DNA of 35,610 bases from Deltaproteobacteria bacterium (GTDB lineage Bacteria > Myxococcota_A > Polyangia > Nannocystales > Nannocystaceae): contig CANLQR010000015.1 in NCBI GenBank assembly GCA_947492135.1, positions 1 through 35,610 on the forward strand, given 5' to 3'. The position numbers were made by a program, and so were the translations under genes. The notes below the pieces were generated by a model. The model saw only the letters and a program-made list of their open reading frames with translations. It made no database searches and had not been told where the DNA came from. Positions 9,256-18,341 of this stretch are shown here, piece by piece; positions within the stretch are counted from its first letter, which is position 1; each line of letters opens with the position of its first letter.

Positions 9256-9604
9256 GATGAAGTGGACGTACGAACCCACGAGACTGCGCGAAGTCGGATG
9301 CACGGGAGTGCCCCACAGTGGCGCCCACGCCTCTTGGGCGGTGATTTGCTCGATCTGCGTCGATCTGCGTCGATGCCGCGACGCAGGGCTCGCCGGCCCG
9401 TCCATGACACCGTCGCGGCCGCGGATCGCACGCACGGATGCTCGCGTGCAGCGTCAGGCATCCGTGATGCTCGGGTAGACCCGCGTGGGTGGAGGTGGTC
9501 GCGAAGAAATGCCACCGGCTTGCAATCGCGGCGCGTTGGTTCCAAAATGGAGCCTCGATTGACCACTTACGGTCATCGCACGCGTGCAAGTAGGTTGGTG
9601 GACG
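9256..9604. other. Divergent intergenic region (349 bases)
   Basis: Separates the two divergent MYXO-CTERM genes. It holds a 10-base direct repeat (CGATCTGCGT, twice, 9351-9370, with a further CGAT) and, closer to the DUF2330 gene, an inverted repeat TGACC-6-GGTCA at 9560-9575. Long open frames cross the region on both strands, but their Arg/His/Asp-rich composition is that of shadows. No RNA gene was recognised. Confidence 0.6.
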
Positions 9605-11467
9605 ATGAAGAATCTCTCGATTTCGCTGCTCGGACTCACCGCGGCCGCGCTCGCGGCATGGCCTCGTCCCGCGAATGCCTGCGGTGGCACATTCTGCGAC
9701 AGCGCCGGCAATCCGATGGAGATGCCCGTCAACCAGAGCGGCGAGAACATCTTCTTCGTGGTCGCCGACGGCGAGGTCGAGGCGCACATCCAGATCCAGT
9801 ACGACCCGACCACCACGGCCCCGCAGTTCGCGTGGATCGTGCCCGTGATGGGCACGCCGAGCTTCGAGGTCGGCTCGCAGCAGCTGTTCATCAACCTCGC
9901 GAATGGCACGGTGCCGAGCTACGGATGGGTCGGCCAGGACGAGAGCGACTGCTTCAGCGACGACGGCTTCGGCGATGGCGGCTTCGGTTCGTGCGGCGAT
10001 ACCACCGGCGGCGGAGAGGCGGGTGGTGACGGCGGCACCGGCGGGGAGGACGGTGGCACCACCGGCGGCGGCACCGAGGTCGTGCTCGAGGACACCGTCG
10101 GCGCGTTCTCGGCCGTCGTGCTGAACAGCACGTCGTCGGACGATCTGCTCCTGTGGCTGTCCGACAATGGCTACTACGCGGATCCCAACTCCGCGCCGAT
10201 CCTGCAGCAGTACATCGACGAGGGCGCCCAGTTCGCGGCGTTCCGGCTCACCCAGGGTGCGGACGTCGGCGAGATCCATCCGGTCGTGATCCGCTATGCC
10301 GGCAGCGAGCCGTGCATCCCGATCCGCCTCACGCAGATCGCCGCCGAGGAGGACATGGACATCCGCGCGTTCTTCCTCGGCGACGCCCGCATCGTGCCCA
10401 CCAACTATCGTCACGTGGAGCTCAACCCGGTCAAGCTCGACTGGGTGCAGCTGGGGATCAACTACAAGGAGGTGGTGACGATGGCGGTCGACAGCCCGCT
10501 GGCGGACGGCCACGCGTTCGTCACCGAGTTCGCCGGCGGCTCTGACGTGGTCGAGCGCGACGGGATCTTTGCGGACACCTGGGATGCGTCCGCGTTTGCG
10601 GCGATCGATCCGACGCTGGTGGTCGCGACGCTGCAGGCGCAGGGCCTGATGGGCGACTGCGTGGCCCAGATGTGTACGTTCAACCATCCGCTCGTCCGTG
10701 GCCTCCTGCTCGCGTGGCTGCCCCCGCCGGACGGCGTGCAGGAGGGCGAGTTCTGGGGCGATCTCGAGGGTCACGCAGCCGAGATCGATCTGGTGACCTG
10801 GGAGGCGACCGCGTTCTCGGGCGCGCTGCAGGAGCGCGTCGTCGCTCCGGGTGCGCACGCGATCACATTGCTCGACACCCACCCCACGCTCACGCGGCTA
10901 TACACGACGCTGTCGCCGCACGAGATGACCGAGGATCCGCTCTTCCACGCCAACTACGAGGTACCCGAGGTCGACAACACCGCACGCGTCGCGACCTTCT
11001 TCGCGTCGTGCGAGGGCGCCACCGAGATGCAGGGCCTCGGCATCACGCCGGCGGTCGAGACCCAGGGGATCAAGGCGTGGCCCGACATCGCGCCCGACGA
11101 GATGCCGTGGGCGCTGCGCATCGAGACGGTGCCGGTCTCCGGTGCACCGATGGTGCTGGTCGACAACACCGCGCAGGTCGAGATGCTCGTGGATGCCTGG
11201 AACCAGATGGTCTCACCGGCGCCGCCACAGTTGTCGTGCCATGACGACTCGGGCGGTGATGGCTCGGCGAGCGCGAGCGGCGGCAGCAACGACTCGAGCG
11301 GTAGCTCGGGCGGCGGCGCCGGTGCCGAAGGTGGCGACGGGCAGACCACTGGCCGCGGTTGCGGCTGCAACAGCGCGCAGCGGACAGCTGGCCGTGACGC
11401 CACTTCACCGGCGTGGTGGCTCGCCGTGATGATCGGCGCGGGGCTCCGACGACGGCGCGCGCGCTGA
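9605..11467 (+). CDS. DUF2330 surface protein with MYXO-CTERM tail
   Basis: A 620-residue exported protein. ATG 9605 gives a classical signal peptide ending ANA before the mature CGGTFC start, typical of DUF2330 proteins, as is the following PVNQSGENIFFVVADGEVE and FAWIVPVMGTPSFE. A Gly/Asp/Glu-rich low-complexity insertion sits at residues about 120-157. The central part repeats FRLTQGADVGEIHPVVIRY-like strands, with PCIPIRLTQIAAEEDMD. The C-terminus has a Ser/Gly linker and a MYXO-CTERM tail: GRGCGCNS, hydrophobic PAWWLAVMIGAGL, then RRRRAR. It should be processed and retained at the cell surface. Function is unknown. The DUF1573-type lipoprotein follows 46 bases later on the same strand and may be cotranscribed. 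A GTG at 9584 is possible but would spoil the signal peptide. Confidence 0.85.
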   Translation: MKNLSISLLGLTAAALAAWPRPANACGGTFCDSAGNPMEMPVNQSGENIFFVVADGEVEAHIQIQYDPTTTAPQFAWIVPVMGTPSFEVGSQQLFINLANGTVPSYGWVGQDESDCFSDDGFGDGGFGSCGDTTGGGEAGGDGGTGGEDGGTTGGGTEVVLEDTVGAFSAVVLNSTSSDDLLLWLSDNGYYADPNSAPILQQYIDEGAQFAAFRLTQGADVGEIHPVVIRYAGSEPCIPIRLTQIAAEEDMDIRAFFLGDARIVPTNYRHVELNPVKLDWVQLGINYKEVVTMAVDSPLADGHAFVTEFAGGSDVVERDGIFADTWDASAFAAIDPTLVVATLQAQGLMGDCVAQMCTFNHPLVRGLLLAWLPPPDGVQEGEFWGDLEGHAAEIDLVTWEATAFSGALQERVVAPGAHAITLLDTHPTLTRLYTTLSPHEMTEDPLFHANYEVPEVDNTARVATFFASCEGATEMQGLGITPAVETQGIKAWPDIAPDEMPWALRIETVPVSGAPMVLVDNTAQVEMLVDAWNQMVSPAPPQLSCHDDSGGDGSASASGGSNDSSGSSGGGAGAEGGDGQTTGRGCGCNSAQRTAGRDATSPAWWLAVMIGAGLRRRRAR

Positions 11468-11513
11468 CGAGTCGCCCGCGGCCCGGCGAGTCGCTGCTAC
11501 AGTGCGCGTCGTG

Positions 11514-12590
11514 ATGACCCCCACCGCCAAGCCCTGGGCGCTGCTGATCGCCGTGGCCCTCGTGCTCGCCTGTCGTGGCGACCAGCCCGGTGCGGCCGCC
11601 CAGGCCGACGCGGCACCGGCCGAGAACGCCGCGATTGCGAAGCACGGCGCACCCAGGATCACGGCGGACGAGGCGGTCTACGACTTCGGTGCGATCGGGG
11701 CCACGGGCTCGGTGGAGCACGTGTTCAAGATCCGCAACGCCGGGGATGCCGACCTGAAGGTCGAGCGCGTCCAGAAGACGTGAGGCTGCACGGCGACCGT
11801 CATCTCCGATGACGTGGTTCCCCCGGGCGGGGAATGTGAAATCAAGGTCACGCTGCGGCCCAAGGCCGGTCAAACCGAAATCAACAAGGACGTCGTTGTG
11901 TTCAGCAACGATCCCGAGCAGCCGCAGCTCACCCTGACCATGAAGGGCACGCTGCTCGTCGACATGGAGGCCGAGCCGTCGTCGCTGCAGCTGATGAATC
12001 TCGCGCCTGGCGAACCGGGTGTCGCCAGCGTGTCGGTGGAGCGGAGCAAGGACTCCCTCGCGACGGTCAAGTCGGTACGCATCGAGGACACGACGCGCTT
12101 CTCGATCCGCGAGATCGAGGCCCAGCCCGGAGCGCTGGCGACGTACGAGGTCCGCTTCGCCGGAGGCAAGGTCGGCACGACCTCGACGAAGGTCGTCATC
12201 GAAACGACGGGCGCGCACACGCCGACGCTGACGATCCCCGTGCGCGCGACGGCGGCCTACAACCTGATCTACCCCAAGCGCGTCACGCTCAACCGCCGCG
12301 GCGACGGCCCGTTCGAGTCGAAGCTCCGCATCTCCACACGTCGCGGTGACCCGCCGAAGATCGAGAAGGTCGAGGATCCCGACGGCCTGCTCGACATCGA
12401 GGTGCGCGAGCCCGAGGGGCCCGCGGTCGACATTCGCCTGCGCGTGCGCGAGAGCGAAGCGGCGAAGGTCGCCGAGCGCATCGGGCACCGGCTGTGGGTG
12501 CACACCAACGATCCCGACGAGCCGAAGCTCGAGCTCGAGTACGAGCTGAGGACTGCCCCCGCACCGCGAACGCCAACGAAGGGGCAGTGA
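11514..12590 (+). CDS. DUF1573-type lipoprotein with in-frame TGA (possible selenocysteine)
   Basis: ATG 11514 starts a lipoprotein signal (lipobox VLAC, Cys at residue 20). Residues 48-120 match DUF1573: VYDFGAIGATGSVEHVFKI, NAGDADLKVERVQKT, then TGA, then GCTATVISDDVVPPGGE. In that family the block is a CGCT motif, so TGA (11781-11783, codon 90) stands exactly where the first Cys is expected. The same frame continues for 268 more codons with normal coding composition, through further Ig-like beta modules (VVVFSNDPEQPQLTLTMKG; KVVIETTGAHTPTLTIPVRA; HTNDPDEPKLELEYEL). Alternatives are a nonsense mutation, a sequence error, or two separate proteins; the downstream part has no start with an export signal. 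Selenocysteine would make a U-G-C motif. No gene for selenocysteine insertion is in the window. Confidence 0.7.
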
Positions 12591-12647
12591 GCGGCGGCGG
12601 GCTCACGCCCCGGCATTCGTCCAGGTGTCTGCGGGCGCGTCACGCGG

Positions 12648-12662
12648 TGCTTCATCGAAGCA
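12648..12662. terminator. Small hairpin between convergent genes
   Basis: TGCTTC-ATC-GAAGCA forms a six-pair stem with a three-base loop in the 115-base gap between the DUF1573-type gene and the kinase gene, which end toward each other. No T run follows on either side, so a terminator role is only suggested by position. Confidence 0.25.
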
Positions 12663-12705
12663 GCCGACATCGACGAGCAGCGCGCACAGGGAGTACCGGC
12701 CGAGG

Positions 12706-15700
12706 TCAGGGAGCGATTGGTGCCTGCCTTGGGAAACGCCCAGGGCCCGCGACCGCATCACGCGAAGGACCGTGCTTGCGCAGCCACTCCCAGCGCGCGA
12801 TGCTCTGCCGCGGCCCGGTCAAGCTCGCGTCGTGCGGCCCCAGCCGCGCCTCGCGGATCGTCAATGCCTCGCGGAAGTACGCCTCGGCTCGGTCGCAATC
12901 CCCGGCACGCTCGGCAACGACGCCGAGGTTGTTGATCGGCGTCGTCTCTTCGATGCTGCCGGGGCCGAGCGCTGCGCGCCACCCCTTGCGCGCCGCCTCG
13001 AACTCGGCCTTGGCCTCCTCGCCATGGCCGATCATCCCCAGGGCGCCGCCGAGGGTGTTGTGGAGCTCCGCGCGGCTCGCATGCGATCCGCCGATCGCTC
13101 GATCGATGATCTCGACCGCGCGCCGACAGTGCGTCAGCGCCTCGGGGCCGCGCTCGAGTCGGATCAGACCCACGCAGACGTTCCCTTGCGCGGCTCCCAG
13201 CGGGTACGCGTCCGGCCCATGCAATCGTTCGAGGCCGCCGAGCCGAGCGAGGTGGTGCTCGAGGGCTCGATCGTGCTTGGCCTCGCGTTCGTACTGCAAC
13301 GCGAGCGCGAGGTGGATCTCGCCGACGTCGGGATGTTCATCGCCGAGGACGGTCTTGCCGACGAGCAGGGCCACGGAGAGGGTTTCGTCGGCCTCGGTGA
13401 CCCGTCCGATCTCACCCAGCACCGATCCCTTCCCGACCAGGATCCGGATCGTCACCCGGTGCTGCTCGCCGACCGCCCCACGCGCGAGCCCGTAGGCCAG
13501 ATCGAAGGCGGCGAGGGCGGCCTGCGGATCCGACGGCGCGAGGAGGTCGGCGCGGCGACCATGGAGCTTCGCGAGCGCGACGTCGTGCAGCGGCTGCGGC
13601 CGCGAGAGGGCGATCGCGCGGTCCAACGCGGCGATCGCCTCGGGTTTGCGGCCGGCCAGCGACAGGCCGCTCGCGAGCGACTCGAGGTCCGGCACGAGCG
13701 CGATGTGGTGCTGGCCCACCGCGCGCTCCGTCAGCTCGATCGCCCGTTGCGCGTGGCGGATCGCACTCTGAACATCGCCGCTCAGTCCGGCCGCGTGAGC
13801 GAGCGCCCGCTCGACGCTGGCGTAGGCGGGATGTTCAGCCCCGAGGGCGGTCTCCAGGCTGGAGGCGGCGGCGGCGATGATCTCTGCGCCGCGTTCGGCG
13901 TCGCCGGTCAGCAGATGCAAGCGGCCGACCTCGAGCTCCGCCGACGCGAAGGCCCGGTCGGCGGTGCCGACCTTGTCGCGCAACAGATCGCGAGCAGCTT
14001 CGGCACGCGTCAGGCCCTCGCGGCTGCGCCCCGCGGCATCCAGCAAGGCTGCAGCCGCGAGGTGCCGTCGAACCTCGAGCGCAACGCCGTCGAGGTCGGC
14101 CCCATCGAGCTCGGCGAGGCGCAGCCACCACAGGCCCTCATCGAACCTCGACAGATCGACCCCGCATAGTCGCACCAGGGCGATCGCAGCCTCGGCGGCG
14201 ACGTCTGCGAGTTGCTCGCCGCGCGCGTCGGCATAGGCGGCGATCAACATCTCGTGGGCCGCGGTGGCCTCGAGCAGACTCTCCTGGGCCAGGCCCAGCG
14301 CCAGCTCGGCGCGGGCGATCGCCGGTCGGTCTTCGCTGGCGCGGGCCTGGCCCAGCGCATCGTCGGCGGCCGCTCGCGCGCCTTCGGGATCTCCGGCGGC
14401 CAGCGCCGCGGCCGAGCGCACCAGGCGATCGTCGAGCGCCCGGGTGACGTCGGTTTCGCGGCTGCGATAGCGTTGGCGCGCGACGTAGCGGGCGTCGGCG
14501 CAGGCATCGATGGAAGGCAGTGTCGCGAGCGATTCCTCGGCCCGCGCCAACGGCTCGGTGCCGCCGGCCTCGACGAGGTCGATGAGCGCATCGAGATGGC
14601 GCCTTCGATCGGCGAGGCAGGCTATGCGAAGATCCATCTGCTCGGCCGAGATCTCACCCCGCAGCTGCGCCGCCTCGCAGCTATCGCGATACCCGGCGAC
14701 CCACTGCGCGCCGTAGGCATCGAGCTCGGGCGTGAGTCGCCGCCAGGCATCGGCGGCGAACGCCGCACCGGCGGCGTCGACGGTCGCGGCGACACGCATC
14801 GCGCGATCGACATCCCAGATCTCGGCCAGCGATGCGGCACCCCCGGTGCATCGCACGTCGTCGCGCCGCGCGACGGCAAACCCCACGGCAAGGCCGGTCG
14901 ACGCCAGCGCGACGGCGCCGAGTCCGATCCAGCGACTCCATCGCGACCGCCGTAGACGTGCAAGCTCCTCCGCCAGCGCGAGCATGCTCGGCCAGCGCTG
15001 CTCGGGATCGATGGCGAGGCCGCGGGCGACGAGCCGTCGCAACTGCCGTGGGACGCGACGGTCTGCCGGCAGCGCGATCGGGCGATCGGCCACCGCGGCG
15101 GCGGCCTCGAGGCGCTCGGGGCGAGCGCGACGGCCGTACAGCACTTCGAACAGGCATGCGCACAGCGCAAACTGATCCGCTGCCGGCCCGGCGGTCGCGC
15201 CTTCGAACTGCTCGGGGGCCATGTACGCCGGCGTGCCGAGCAGCCCCCGGGTCCGCAGTGTCGCCGAGGCCGGCGCGGGTGCAGCCAGCGGCGGCACTTC
15301 CTGCGTCGGCGTCGGGTCACCGCCCGGCCGCGCGAGTCCGAAATCCATCACCCGCACGCGCCCTTCGGCGTCGAGCATGATGTTCTCGGGCTTGACGTCG
15401 TGGTGCGCGAGCCCGGCGGCGTGGGCGGCCGCGAGTCCCGAGGCTGCCTGCACGAACACGTCCAGTAGCGCGCGAAGGTTGCGTCGAGGGGCTTCTCGCC
15501 AGGCCCGAACCCAGGCGCGCAGCGTCTGCCCCTCGACGAACTCCATCGCGAGATAGACCTGCCCCTCGTGCTCGCCGACCTCGAAGACCGGGACCACGTT
15601 GGCGTGTCGGAGCCGGGCGAGGGCGATCGCCTCGCGGCGCAGCGCGTTGCCCGACCCCCTCGACATCGGGTCGCGCAGCACTTTGATCGCGACCAGCCGG

Positions 15701-15912
15701 TCGAGCGACGGATCCCACGCTGCGAAGACCAGGCCCATGCCGCCACGGCCGATCGGCCGCACCACGTGGTACGGGCCGATCCGCGGCGATGCGACCTTCG
15801 CGAACATCTGCTGCCGCAGCCGCGCCAGTCTCACCGCCGCGTCCAGGGCGTCGGGGCTGGGCCCGGTTGTGCTCGGCGAAGGAGTGGGGCCAGACAATGG
15901 ACCTCGGTACAC
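12706..15912 (-). CDS. Transmembrane Ser/Thr protein kinase with C-terminal TPR-like repeats
   Basis: A 1068-residue protein starting at GTG 15912. The kinase domain (about 45-320) has the Gly loop GRGGMG (55-60), VAIK (K77), catalytic HHDVKPEN (H171, D172, K174, N177, with His instead of the common Arg), DFG (190-192) and MAPEQF (231-236). One membrane segment follows (about 328-348, WIGLGAVALASTGLAVGFAV). The remaining 700 residues are helical Ala/Leu/Arg-rich repeats typical of TPR-type sensor tails (RAIELTERAVGQHHIALVPD; ALEHHLARLGGLERLHG). This is the common myxobacterial PknB-like design with a C-terminal sensory or protein-binding domain. The ECF sigma gene lies 36 bases upstream on the same strand, so the kinase probably controls that sigma factor or answers the same signal (inference). 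Confidence 0.93.
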   Translation of the reverse strand: MYRGPLSGPTPSPSTTGPSPDALDAAVRLARLRQQMFAKVASPRIGPYHVVRPIGRGGMGLVFAAWDPSLDRLVAIKVLRDPMSRGSGNALRREAIALARLRHANVVPVFEVGEHEGQVYLAMEFVEGQTLRAWVRAWREAPRRNLRALLDVFVQAASGLAAAHAAGLAHHDVKPENIMLDAEGRVRVMDFGLARPGGDPTPTQEVPPLAAPAPASATLRTRGLLGTPAYMAPEQFEGATAGPAADQFALCACLFEVLYGRRARPERLEAAAAVADRPIALPADRRVPRQLRRLVARGLAIDPEQRWPSMLALAEELARLRRSRWSRWIGLGAVALASTGLAVGFAVARRDDVRCTGGAASLAEIWDVDRAMRVAATVDAAGAAFAADAWRRLTPELDAYGAQWVAGYRDSCEAAQLRGEISAEQMDLRIACLADRRRHLDALIDLVEAGGTEPLARAEESLATLPSIDACADARYVARQRYRSRETDVTRALDDRLVRSAAALAAGDPEGARAAADDALGQARASEDRPAIARAELALGLAQESLLEATAAHEMLIAAYADARGEQLADVAAEAAIALVRLCGVDLSRFDEGLWWLRLAELDGADLDGVALEVRRHLAAAALLDAAGRSREGLTRAEAARDLLRDKVGTADRAFASAELEVGRLHLLTGDAERGAEIIAAAASSLETALGAEHPAYASVERALAHAAGLSGDVQSAIRHAQRAIELTERAVGQHHIALVPDLESLASGLSLAGRKPEAIAALDRAIALSRPQPLHDVALAKLHGRRADLLAPSDPQAALAAFDLAYGLARGAVGEQHRVTIRILVGKGSVLGEIGRVTEADETLSVALLVGKTVLGDEHPDVGEIHLALALQYEREAKHDRALEHHLARLGGLERLHGPDAYPLGAAQGNVCVGLIRLERGPEALTHCRRAVEIIDRAIGGSHASRAELHNTLGGALGMIGHGEEAKAEFEAARKGWRAALGPGSIEETTPINNLGVVAERAGDCDRAEAYFREALTIREARLGPHDASLTGPRQSIARWEWLRKHGPSRDAVAGPGRFPRQAPIAP

Positions 15913-15948
15913 AGGGAAACGCCGCGCCGGCGGGGTCGGATCACGGGA

Positions 15949-16569
15949 TCACTGGGAAGGTTCGGGCACCTCGGCCTCGACTTCCGGCCGGGCGCGGCCG
16001 AGCATGTCGTCGACCGCGGCGCTGTCGGCCCCGAGGTTGCCCTCGAGGGCCTCGCGTGCGCGCCTCAGTCGACTCTTCACCGTGCCTTGCGGGACCTCGA
16101 GAAGCTCGGCGATCTCGGCCGTCGAGTGGTCCTCCCAGTAGTGGAGTTCGACGACCATCTGCAGATCCACCGGTAGCCCACGCAACGCGTCGCGGACCTG
16201 GACTGCCGCCTGCGCGCGGCCGAACCGGCTGGTGTTCGAGGTCCCGGCCGCCGCGACCGAGACCTGCTCGAAGTCATCATCGACATGGCCGGCGCGGCGT
16301 CGCATCGCCCGCAGGTGATCGTACAGACGGCTGCGCGCGATCTTCAGCAGGTACATGCGGAACGCACCCGAGTCGAGGATCTTCTCGCGGTGACGAACGC
16401 ACGCGATCAGCGTCTGTTGCACGAGGTCGTCGGTGGCGTCGCCGACCTTGTTGATGAAGAACCGATAGAGCAGGGGGAAGCAGCGCCTCAGCAGCAAGTC
16501 CCCGGCCCGGTCGGAGCCGCCGCACCACTGATCGAGAAGCTCGAGTTCGGTGTCCGGGGCGGGCTCCAT
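15949..16569 (-). CDS. ECF-type RNA polymerase sigma factor
   Basis: A 206-residue protein from ATG 16569; a GTG at 16602 would add 11 residues. Sigma region 2 covers about 20-92 (DDLVQQTLIACVRHREKI; FRMYLLKIARSRLYDHLRA, the -10 recognition helix). Region 4 covers about 126-175 (LPVDLQMVVELHYWEDHS; TAEIAELLEVPQGTVKSRLR, a helix-turn-helix for -35 contact). A linker rich in Ala/Ser/Thr separates them, and an acidic tail follows. There is no anti-sigma gene next to it; instead the adjacent gene is the Ser/Thr kinase, an arrangement known for ECF factors controlled through kinases. The two genes are separated by 36 bases and are likely one operon with the sigma gene first. Confidence 0.92.
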   Translation of the reverse strand: MEPAPDTELELLDQWCGGSDRAGDLLLRRCFPLLYRFFINKVGDATDDLVQQTLIACVRHREKILDSGAFRMYLLKIARSRLYDHLRAMRRRAGHVDDDFEQVSVAAAGTSNTSRFGRAQAAVQVRDALRGLPVDLQMVVELHYWEDHSTAEIAELLEVPQGTVKSRLRRAREALEGNLGADSAAVDDMLGRARPEVEAEVPEPSQ

Positions 16570-16685
16570 CGCGCACACGAGGGTCGCACCGATTGGCGAC
16601 ACGACTCAACCCCCCGAGGTGTCGTGTGCACCCGCCGTGTGATCCGCCCGGCGAGTCGAGTGACGCCACGGCGGGCCGGCGGACC

Positions 16686-16919
16686 TCAGTGCGGGAGTGA
16701 CACGACCGGCGGCGCGTAGCCGAGGTCGATGGGGCCACCCTTGTAGGCCCAGCCCGTGTTCGTCGCCGCGTAGCCGAACCACCGCTTGCCGTCGTTGACG
16801 AGCATGTCCGTGCCGCTCGGCGACTTCACCATGCCGATGTACTTGTGCGCGGCGCATGGGCGGATCTCCGAGAACACGATGGACGGGCTTCGCGGCGGTT
16901 GTGACCTCGCCGACAGCAC
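16686..16919 (-). CDS. Small hypothetical protein
   Basis: Up to 77 residues from GTG 16919. The C-terminal 60 residues look real: SIVFSEIRPCAAHKYIGMV, then GTDMLVNDGKRWFGYAATNT and GWAYKGGPIDLGYAPPVVS. The first 14 residues are less convincing. A neighbouring frame upstream reads VASLRTCAVGEVTTAAKP, which could be the true N-terminus if one base is out of frame near 16875. There is no export signal in either version. The family is not recognised. It lies just upstream of the sigma-kinase pair on the same strand. Confidence 0.4.
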   Translation of the reverse strand: MLSARSQPPRSPSIVFSEIRPCAAHKYIGMVKSPSGTDMLVNDGKRWFGYAATNTGWAYKGGPIDLGYAPPVVSLPH

Positions 16920-17060
16920 AGGTCCGCAGCGACGCCACGCGACACCGCGACGTGCACTTGCTCCATAGAGCGCGCTCGCTGGGTGTCGCTACGATGCGTT
17001 CGTCGCGTTTGATCTCGGGGTTGCCCGTGCCCAGGGCGGACGATTCCAGTTGTCGGAGCT

Positions 17061-17432
17061 GTGGGACCGCGCGAAGCGACCGCCGACGACCAACGCAACC
17101 TCCAGCTCGTCGGCTGGGCCCTGCCGACCCGCAACTCGAAGCAGCGCGACCAGGACTACCAGTTGCTGACGCTGGTGTTCTCGCCTGACACGCGCCCCGC
17201 GATGCGCGAGCAACTCGACGACTGTTTGGAGATCGCGATCGCCTACACGCAGCGGGTCAGCGCCTGCCTCGAGCACATCGAAAACGTCACGGGCGCGGGC
17301 GGCCAAGTCGTCCACACCGTCAAGTGCAGCGCGAAGATGATGATCAAACTCGAGGCCGACTCGCTGCCGAGCAAGGCGCCCTACGAGATCTCGGTCGACA
17401 AGCTCAGCTCGCTGACGTGCCGCTCCGGCTGA
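17061..17432 (+). CDS. Small hypothetical protein (123 residues)
   Basis: Starts at GTG 17061, the only start codon after an in-frame stop at 17010. The sequence has balanced composition: NLQLVGWALPTRNSKQRDQD, YQLLTLVFSPDTRPAMREQL, DDCLEIAIAYTQRVSACLEH and MMIKLEADSLPSKAPYEISV. There is no signal peptide or membrane helix. It carries a probable helical centre with two Cys (DCLEI and SACLE) and further Cys near the end (VKCS, LTCRS). I do not recognise it. It stands alone between minus-strand genes. Confidence 0.5.
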   Translation: MGPREATADDQRNLQLVGWALPTRNSKQRDQDYQLLTLVFSPDTRPAMREQLDDCLEIAIAYTQRVSACLEHIENVTGAGGQVVHTVKCSAKMMIKLEADSLPSKAPYEISVDKLSSLTCRSG

Positions 17433-17499
17433 CGCCACGACGCCGGTCGATCTCGCGATGTTCGTCGCGATCCAACCGACCGGCACCGATGGCGATCCC

Positions 17500-17685
17500 T
17501 CAAGCCCGGAGTGCCCCCCGACCGCGCCCCCCAACGAGGCCCACGACCAGCGAGATCACGGCGATGACCGCGAAGATGTAAAAGGCGATCTTGGCGATTC
17601 CAGCAGCGCCGGCGGCGATGCCGGTGAAACCGAAGATCGCAGCGATGATGGCGACGACGAAGAAGACGATTGCGGCTTTGAGCAT
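17500..17685 (-). CDS. DUF1328 (YtjA-type) small membrane protein
   Basis: A 61-residue protein from ATG 17685, with a good Shine-Dalgarno (GAAAGAGGTG) just upstream. It is almost entirely two membrane helices: MLKAAIVFFVVAIIAAIFGF, then GIAAGAAGIAKIAFYIFAVI and AVISLVVGLVGG, with a short basic tail. The pattern and length are those of DUF1328, small inner-membrane peptides found in many proteobacteria with no assigned function. The longer frame upstream to 17802 is not family-like and is excluded. Confidence 0.88.
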   Translation of the reverse strand: MLKAAIVFFVVAIIAAIFGFTGIAAGAAGIAKIAFYIFAVIAVISLVVGLVGGRGRGALRA

Positions 17686-18010
17686 TGGCACCTCTTTCTC
17701 CCGATGAGTGCAGGCGCGATGCCAACCGACAGTGCAGGTTCTCTTACCCCGCGCTCGAGTACCCTGGGGCACAAAGGCCTCGATCGTGGCTGGCTCGTGC
17801 ACCGAACACGCGACCTCTGGGAAGGGCGAGAACCCGTACCGCGAAGCTCGCGGGACCTTTGCGCTTCATTCACGACCTCGGACTTGTCGCGCAACAGGCT
17901 GACTCGCCGCGGTGAGCGGTCGGGTCACATCGCCGCCTCACCGCGGTCGGTGTCCGCCAACCCCTGCGTAAGCAAAGGTCACGAACCGATCCACCGGTCT
18001 GGCACGCCGA
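17686..18010. other. Divergent intergenic region (325 bases)
   Basis: Lies between the DUF1328 peptide (minus strand) and the Asp/Cys-rich lipoprotein (plus strand) and must hold both promoters. Open frames here have Arg/Ser/Pro-rich shadow composition on both strands. No RNA gene, repeat or clear operator was recognised. Confidence 0.5.
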
Positions 18011-18319
<309 letters not shown>

Positions 18320-18341
18320 CACGTCGACACAGACGCTCCGA

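Noticed and set aside
8975-10882. Long minus-strand open frame (635 codons) across the divergent region and the DUF2330 gene
   Set aside because: Antisense to a clear coding gene with signal peptide and MYXO-CTERM tail; composition is Arg/His/Asp-rich as expected of a shadow in high-GC DNA.
11784-11840. A consensus bacterial SECIS element
   Set aside because: Hairpins exist but neither has both the right distance and a G early in the loop, so a SECIS is not annotated as a feature.
12625-14169. Long plus-strand open frame (514 codons)
   Set aside because: Antisense to the TPR-like tail of the Ser/Thr kinase; no motif and shadow composition.
16985-17060. Frame reading FVAFDLGVARAQGGRFQLSE as an N-terminal extension of the 17061 gene
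   Set aside because: It is in another frame and would need an indel; evidence is too weak to extend the gene.
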